A model generated the notes under the pieces. It had not been told where the DNA came from. It saw only the letters and a program-made list of their open reading frames with translations, and ran no database searches. Below, piece by piece: positions 24,905-64,000 of a DNA stretch of 64,000 nucleotides. A program made the position numbers and the translations under genes. Source of the DNA: Chionoecetes opilio (taxonomy: Eukaryota; Arthropoda; Malacostraca; Decapoda; Majidae); assembly GCA_016584305.1 (NCBI GenBank), contig JACEEZ010007237.1, positions 12,501 through 76,500 on the forward strand, given 5' to 3'. Each line of letters opens with the position of its first letter. Within the stretch, counting starts at the first letter, position 1.

Positions 24905-26121
24905 GTATACGTAGTCTATCCCACTTCCAACGTTTCTCTCTCACTTATTTTTCTATTTCCTTCTTTCTCCTTGTCCTCACACGGCTGGCTGTGACATGTT
25001 GTAGTTGCCCCCTCTGCTAATTTGTGAGCGCTTGGCCCCCTGGTCCGCCAACAGCATCCTACCTTGGGACCCTAAGTAATACACTTTATTAGTCCTGGTC
25101 AACAAAAAGGAATCACCAGTAAGTCATGTCTACATCTCTAGTTAACAAACATTTCATAACATACCTTTACCAAGGGCGAGAATATCACCTCCCCACAGGC
25201 GACTTAACTCAATGAACGTCGAGCTGCTTCTAAAATTATCCTAACCTAGAATCCCCGTTCTCACCTCGTTTCGCTACGTGTCTAATTACTACTGGCTTAA
25301 AATATAAGCCTAACCAGTGATTCAGGAATGAGGCGTGGAGGAAAATTCCTCGTTAGCTTATTGATACTTATGTGTCATTTCATCTCTTCCCCTATTAATG
25401 TAATTTTCTCGGTTACAGTATCCTTGAGGTGTTCCCTTGGGGCCTTGATGTTACAGTCAGGGCCACACTTCAGCATTAAAAAAAATTCATTTTCTTCATA
25501 TTACAGCATATTTCTCATAAACAAAGGCATTATATGCACGATAAACAGATAAAAACAAGTTAACTATGGTTTCCCAGCACCCCGTTATTTTTAATCAAAT
25601 TTTTTACAGAAGTGGATGTAAAACTGTGTTTCTTAACTTGTTTACCACCACGCCCCCTTTAGTAGTTTGCCATGGTCCTTCCTTACTCTCATCCCCCCCC
25701 CCTTCACTTCAACCAAGATATTTCAAAATATTCCTGAATCAGAAAGATAAAAATGAGAAAATGCGTGTTTTTTAACACTTATTGTGAACATAATTATTCA
25801 TTCACACCTTGCATATACCCCCCAACAGATTAAGTTAGATCACTTTAGATAATAATAATAATGCTAATAATAACTAATGATAGCAATAATAATTAAAAAA
25901 AAAAAGTATTGCAGAAAAGTCTATAGTTAGTGAAACGTGGCAAGGCGTTACCGCAGAGTTTGTCAGCCACATTTGCTCGTGTATCGACTTTCTTCGCTCA
26001 CCCTCGCGAGCGAGCTTCATGTTAAAGCGAAGGCCGAGCTTCAAGTTAAATATTTGACAGTTTTTCATTTGCTCTCTTGGCTTGATAGAGCCGCATAGGT
26101 AAAGATCCGCTGCCGTAGAAG
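24905..26121. other. No gene seen
   Basis: Unique sequence with AAT-rich runs near 25845-25905. Short frames at 25328 and 25566 lack domains or coding bias. Confidence 0.55.
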
Positions 26122-26335
26122 ATGGACAACTATTGTGCTGCCAAGATCAAGGTCAAGATCATCATCTGCGTGTTTCTGTTATGCACGGATGGCGGTTTCT
26201 GTTATGGCGGAAATGTATCAAATTCGACCCCGAGCTTGACAGACGACCTACAAAGCGATAATAAGCAGAAAAGGTCACAAGAAGAAGAAGAAGAAAGAGG
26301 GACAGAAGCCGTCCAGCTGATTGTGACGTGTAGAG
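26122..26335 (+). CDS. Orphan 5' exon with secretory-leader-like ORF (uncertain)
   Basis: ATG opens 71 codons plus one base before a strong donor (GAG then GTAAGA). The start MDNYCAAKIKVKIIICVFLL resembles a signal peptide or anchor; a polar, Glu-rich segment follows (KRSQEEEEERGTEA). I do not recognise it. If it splices to the acceptor at 28117, the frame ends at TAA 28147-28149, just before the PDPR ATG, making it an upstream ORF of about 81 codons on the PDPR transcript. It could also be the first exon of another gene or spurious. Confidence 0.3.
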
Positions 26336-28116
26336 GTAAGAATAGCGCGTTTCTTCACTAATATGAATGCATATGATGTACTGTACTTGATAATGGTGCC
26401 ATCTCTTAGGGTGTAAATCACCAAGTAAGCCTTGGAAGGTTGACATGCTGGAATGACGAGCATCTGTTGTTAATATTACTTGGCAGACTCCTTGGCTTGT
26501 ACCTAATTGGTGAATGACTGGCTACGGTAGCGTCTCTGATCACAGTGTAACCGCTGTTTTGGCCCCATTGAATTGTCTAGTTTATCACATACACGGTTAA
26601 CTCAGCAGGTTTGCAGGGCAACTCGGCCCATTGCCAACTCGACCCATTATTAACGGCCCACGGGATACATACAGTGTAGAAATTATATAGTTGTCGGTAA
26701 TAATGGACGAGAGTTTCGCGGTCGTTTTCAGAGACACCGACATTATAATTAGACTTACAATTAGACTAGTTGTCTAATAGCGCATCCAGACACACCCACC
26801 CCTTCCAGAGGCCCCTCCCACCCTTTAGGAGGTTAGGTTAAGGTTCGGTTAGGTTAGGTTAGTTAATAATCCCGCTGGGGGATCGAGGGGGCTAGATTTG
26901 GTTCGGTTAGTTAGGGTAATAATCCTCCCAGCAGGGCGGAGCAGATTGGACCACTCGGCGGGTGGCGAATGCGGGGCGGGCCGGAGCACACTTGTTTTCG
27001 TACAATTCCGTCACTTCTCTGGTTTCTGTGACACTGACTATTAATTCCTGGACAAGTTTTAGTGTTTTTTCTGATCGAGATACATTGTTATCAATTAAAA
27101 CGGCGACCCTAGGATTTGGTGATGAACAAAAGAAACCTTTTTATTGGGATTCCGGAAAATAGAAATACCTCCATTTGAAGAAAACCCCCCACTAATTTTA
27201 GGCAAGGAAAAACTAGCCAGTGTCGCAGAAAATGACCGCGCAGTCCTCGTCCATTTTAACCGCTCTCTCTTCTTGATTTATCCAATGCAGGAGACTGTTG
27301 AGTTAGAGCTTGTGTGTCCTGGTGGTGGTGGTGGGTCTGGTATATTGGCCTGCCAGGCCCCAAGGGGTACTTGAAGGTGTGGGTATAAGTGCAGTTACAA
27401 CCAGTAGCTACACGATCGGTGGTTTTAAGTATCTTAAACGATTCGTTCTCATCATAAGGAGTATGGTAAAATTCTAGAGTACTTTCCAGCCCTCATTGCT
27501 GTTTTTGTCTCCAGACCTTCACAGATCCCTTCAGATACCTCTAAAGCGTAATTGATTGAACACTTGAGTTAGGACTAGTAAGTGATTAAATACCATTTAT
27601 TTGCATCAGAAATATAAAACCATGACATCAAGGGTTTCCTTGCAATATCAAAGGCTTTGCAAGGGTAAGTAGGGGTGTGTGGATATATTACATTATATTA
27701 CTCTTAATAAAAACATTATTATGTAGGATAAATTAATAATAACAGGCTAATTATTTTTTCAGCTACCCGTTACTCGTCAGTATTAAAACAGGCTTATTCT
27801 TTACCTATGAGATATTTTGACATGTTTTTTCTCAATAATCTGATAATTGTTGAGGCAAAAGAGTGAATTCTTTCTTTACCTTAAATATCACAGAAAATTA
27901 TTTTCAGGGTTTGCTTGCCAGGAAACAATCCCCTTAAATTGTGTATGCTATGGTCACTATTAACTTATTTTTCTGTTGTTTTCTGATCTACGTTGTCAGC
28001 ATCTGCTAGTACATATTGTCTTGATCTGTATTTTCTCTGGTTGGGATGAATTGCTGATGACTTGCTTGATGGTCATGTACCGTGCGACTAAATTTTCTAT
28101 TGCTTTTTTTTTTCAG
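26336..28116 (+). other. Probable PDPR upstream region / 5' intron
   Basis: Contains a GC-richer stretch (about 26600-27000) with short TTAGG-type repeats near 26829-26867, and no coding exon I can support. It ends in a long T run and CAG, the acceptor at 28116. Confidence 0.5.
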
Positions 28117-28161
28117 AAGGGATCACCAAGCCAATGAAGTGTTCTTAAAGGAATTTAAAAG

Positions 28162-49393
<21,232 letters not shown>

Positions 49394-49468
49394 ATTGGGT
49401 TCGAGTCCATACTCAATATTATATGATGAACATTATGAAGAAACGTGAGTATAACCTCAACATCATTG

Positions 49469-49474
49469 TTTATT
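49469..49474 (-). terminator. Candidate poly(A) signal for DDX24
   Basis: TTTATT on the plus strand, AATAAA on the minus, about 370 bp past the DDX24 stop and 76 bp from the PDPR stop. Confidence 0.45.
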
Positions 49475-49662
49475 GTACACAAAAATACAGTTTTGGTTAT
49501 CATACATTGAATTGATTGATGTGTAGCTGTCAAAATGTGTACATACAGAATCTCACTTCCTTAAAATGAAGGGATTCTTCTATTGAAAAGGTAATCTCGT
49601 GCAATCTAAAAATATACGATGAACAAAGTCATGACCAAGTCAAAATTAAACATGCAAAACAA

Positions 49663-49668
49663 AATAAA
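49663..49668 (+). terminator. Candidate poly(A) signal for PDPR
   Basis: AATAAA, 270 bp past the PDPR stop. It lies downstream of the DDX24 signal, so the two transcripts would overlap. Confidence 0.45.
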
Positions 49669-49839
49669 AATTTAATGCAAACAAATTGTATTAAAGAATC
49701 TTTGTTTAATTTGGAATTTTCCTTGGTCACGACAACGATGTTCATTGTATACATATATTGTGATGTAACTACTATAGGGTCACGATCTAGTCAATGTACA
49801 TTGGTAGGGTTTTTTTCTATCACAGCCTGAATCTGGATT

Positions 49840-63003
<13,164 letters not shown>

Positions 63004-63104
63004 CTCTGTTCTTCTTGAATTTTAACTCTAAAAGAAAAATCCAGGCAATATTTTAATAGAATGAAGTGGTTTTTTTCTACCTAAAAGCATTAGATTAAGA
63101 AGTA

Positions 63105-63480
63105 CAGTAAACCTTCTAAATCGAACCCGTATAATTCAAACTTCGTATAATTTGACCTGTTTCAGGCCAGTTAGAATTTTTTAAATAACTTTCCATAATT
63201 GGACAGAAGTTTAAATTATCCTTAGCCTTACTAGTAGGAGTCCGACCTCTCTCATGCATGCAGGAAACCATTCAGGATAGGTCAGTGTTAGGCAGAGATC
63301 AATGATACCACCTCAGTGTAGGAGGAAGAGCAATATTGCCACCTCAGTGTAGGGGAAAGACCAGTGTTGTCACCTCAATGTAGGGGGAGGGATTAACTCT
63401 ATATGATATTAATGCATAGTAATATATCATACTTCTACTTTAAATCAGTCTTACTTTGAAAATCGCTGATTAGTCTCAAA
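63105..63480. mobile_element. pogo/Tigger-like element, partial
   Basis: Begins CAGTAAACCTTCTAAATCG and is the reverse complement of the 30.9-31.07-kb end of the large element, followed by sequence matching its 29.57-29.67-kb interior. The middle is deleted and no second end is seen. Confidence 0.8.
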
Positions 63481-63619
63481 TCATTAGATTTTTCGGCAAT
63501 AACGGTAATAACAGACTCGGCAGAGCGGGGCGGAGCGTACCTCCACCCACTTTGGACCCACGCCGCGTGCTGTTCCACCCTGTCGTAAGACCAGTTTCTT
63601 TTTTCATCATAATTTTGAA

Positions 63620-63700
63620 CTGTACATAAGAACATAAGAAAATAAGGAACCGACATGAGGCTGTGAGACATACACATGGTAGTTCCTGTACAGTTCCTGT
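63620..63700 (-). mobile_element. LINE 3' tail fragment, reverse
   Basis: ACATAAGAACATAAGAAAAT, then GAACCGACATGAGGCTGTGA, is the reverse complement of the common LINE tail. 63701-64000 shows no gene; a short CCTAA-rich stretch lies at about 63735-63765. Confidence 0.7.
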
Positions 63701-64000
63701 ACTGTAACCACTGGTTATTAAACAAATTTAACGTAACTTAACCTAACCTATACCTAAACTAACCTGCCAGCGGCTGGCGCGTAGTTAAAATAAATTAATA
63801 AATGAATATCACAGGAACGAGTGATTTTCGACGGAAAAGCAATACACCAGCGTCTTGTATGTGCAGAAGGCACCTCATATTACACATAGGTGTCCTTCTT
63901 AGTGAGACAGGTGTTTTTCTGGAATAATACCCGATTCATTCAAATCACATCAAAACAATTCAAGAAAACTAAGTTTCGGCCTCGAAATCAGTGATTGCCC

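Noticed and set aside
26829..26867. Interstitial telomere
   Set aside because: Only a few GGTTAGG-like units, imperfect and interrupted; too short to call.

Overview
This is eukaryotic nuclear DNA. It has spliced genes with GT..AG introns, very dense (CT)n/(GA)n and (GT)n microsatellites, several kb-scale minisatellites, and many non-LTR retrotransposon pieces, palindromic MITEs and tRNA-derived SINEs. That mix fits an arthropod, most likely a decapod crustacean such as a crab; the species is an inference from repeat style and protein similarity, not a database match.

Three conserved genes can be read exon by exon. (1) An FBXL7 orthologue (F-box plus leucine-rich repeats, plus strand, 15732-19146): four coding exons, with the short N-terminal exon apparently outside the window. 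(2) A PDPR orthologue, the FAD-fold regulatory subunit of mitochondrial pyruvate dehydrogenase phosphatase (plus strand, 28162-49393). It has 19 coding exons giving about 917 residues, the reading frame is open throughout, and it includes a 48-nt exon absent from the human protein. (3) A DDX24/Mak5-type DEAD-box RNA helicase (minus strand, 63003-49840): ten coding exons. All helicase motifs are present, but motif II reads DETD, there are two single-base frame breaks, and the N-terminal exon may contain an in-frame TGA. PDPR and DDX24 are tail to tail, and their likely poly(A) signals imply overlapping 3' ends. The three genes show no obvious shared pathway: ubiquitin ligase adaptor, mitochondrial carbon metabolism, and ribosome biogenesis.

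Layout: 1-9 kb is almost pure simple-sequence DNA plus a 52-bp tandem array and a 3.2-kb, 32-bp minisatellite. 9-15.5 kb is intergenic or FBXL7 intron with MITEs. 15.5-21.8 kb is FBXL7 and its 3' UTR. 21.8-26 kb is a graveyard of LINE, hAT and foldback elements. 26-28 kb is the probable PDPR 5' region, with an orphan secretory-leader-like ORF exon. 28-49.4 kb is PDPR with transposon-packed introns. 49.8-63 kb is DDX24, one of whose introns is a 2.4-kb, 27-bp satellite. 63-64 kb holds the end of a pogo/Tigger-like element and a LINE tail.

The most interesting signals are these. TTAA-flanked (piggyBac-like) MITEs and other elements sit within about 15-30 bp of splice sites at several PDPR and DDX24 exons. 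A tandem array of six near-identical 5' splice sites follows PDPR exon 10. A duplicated 3' splice site with a built-in stop precedes FBXL7 exon 3 of this window. A 48-nt in-frame candidate cassette exon occurs in PDPR. Several nested transposon insertions still show legible target-site duplications.
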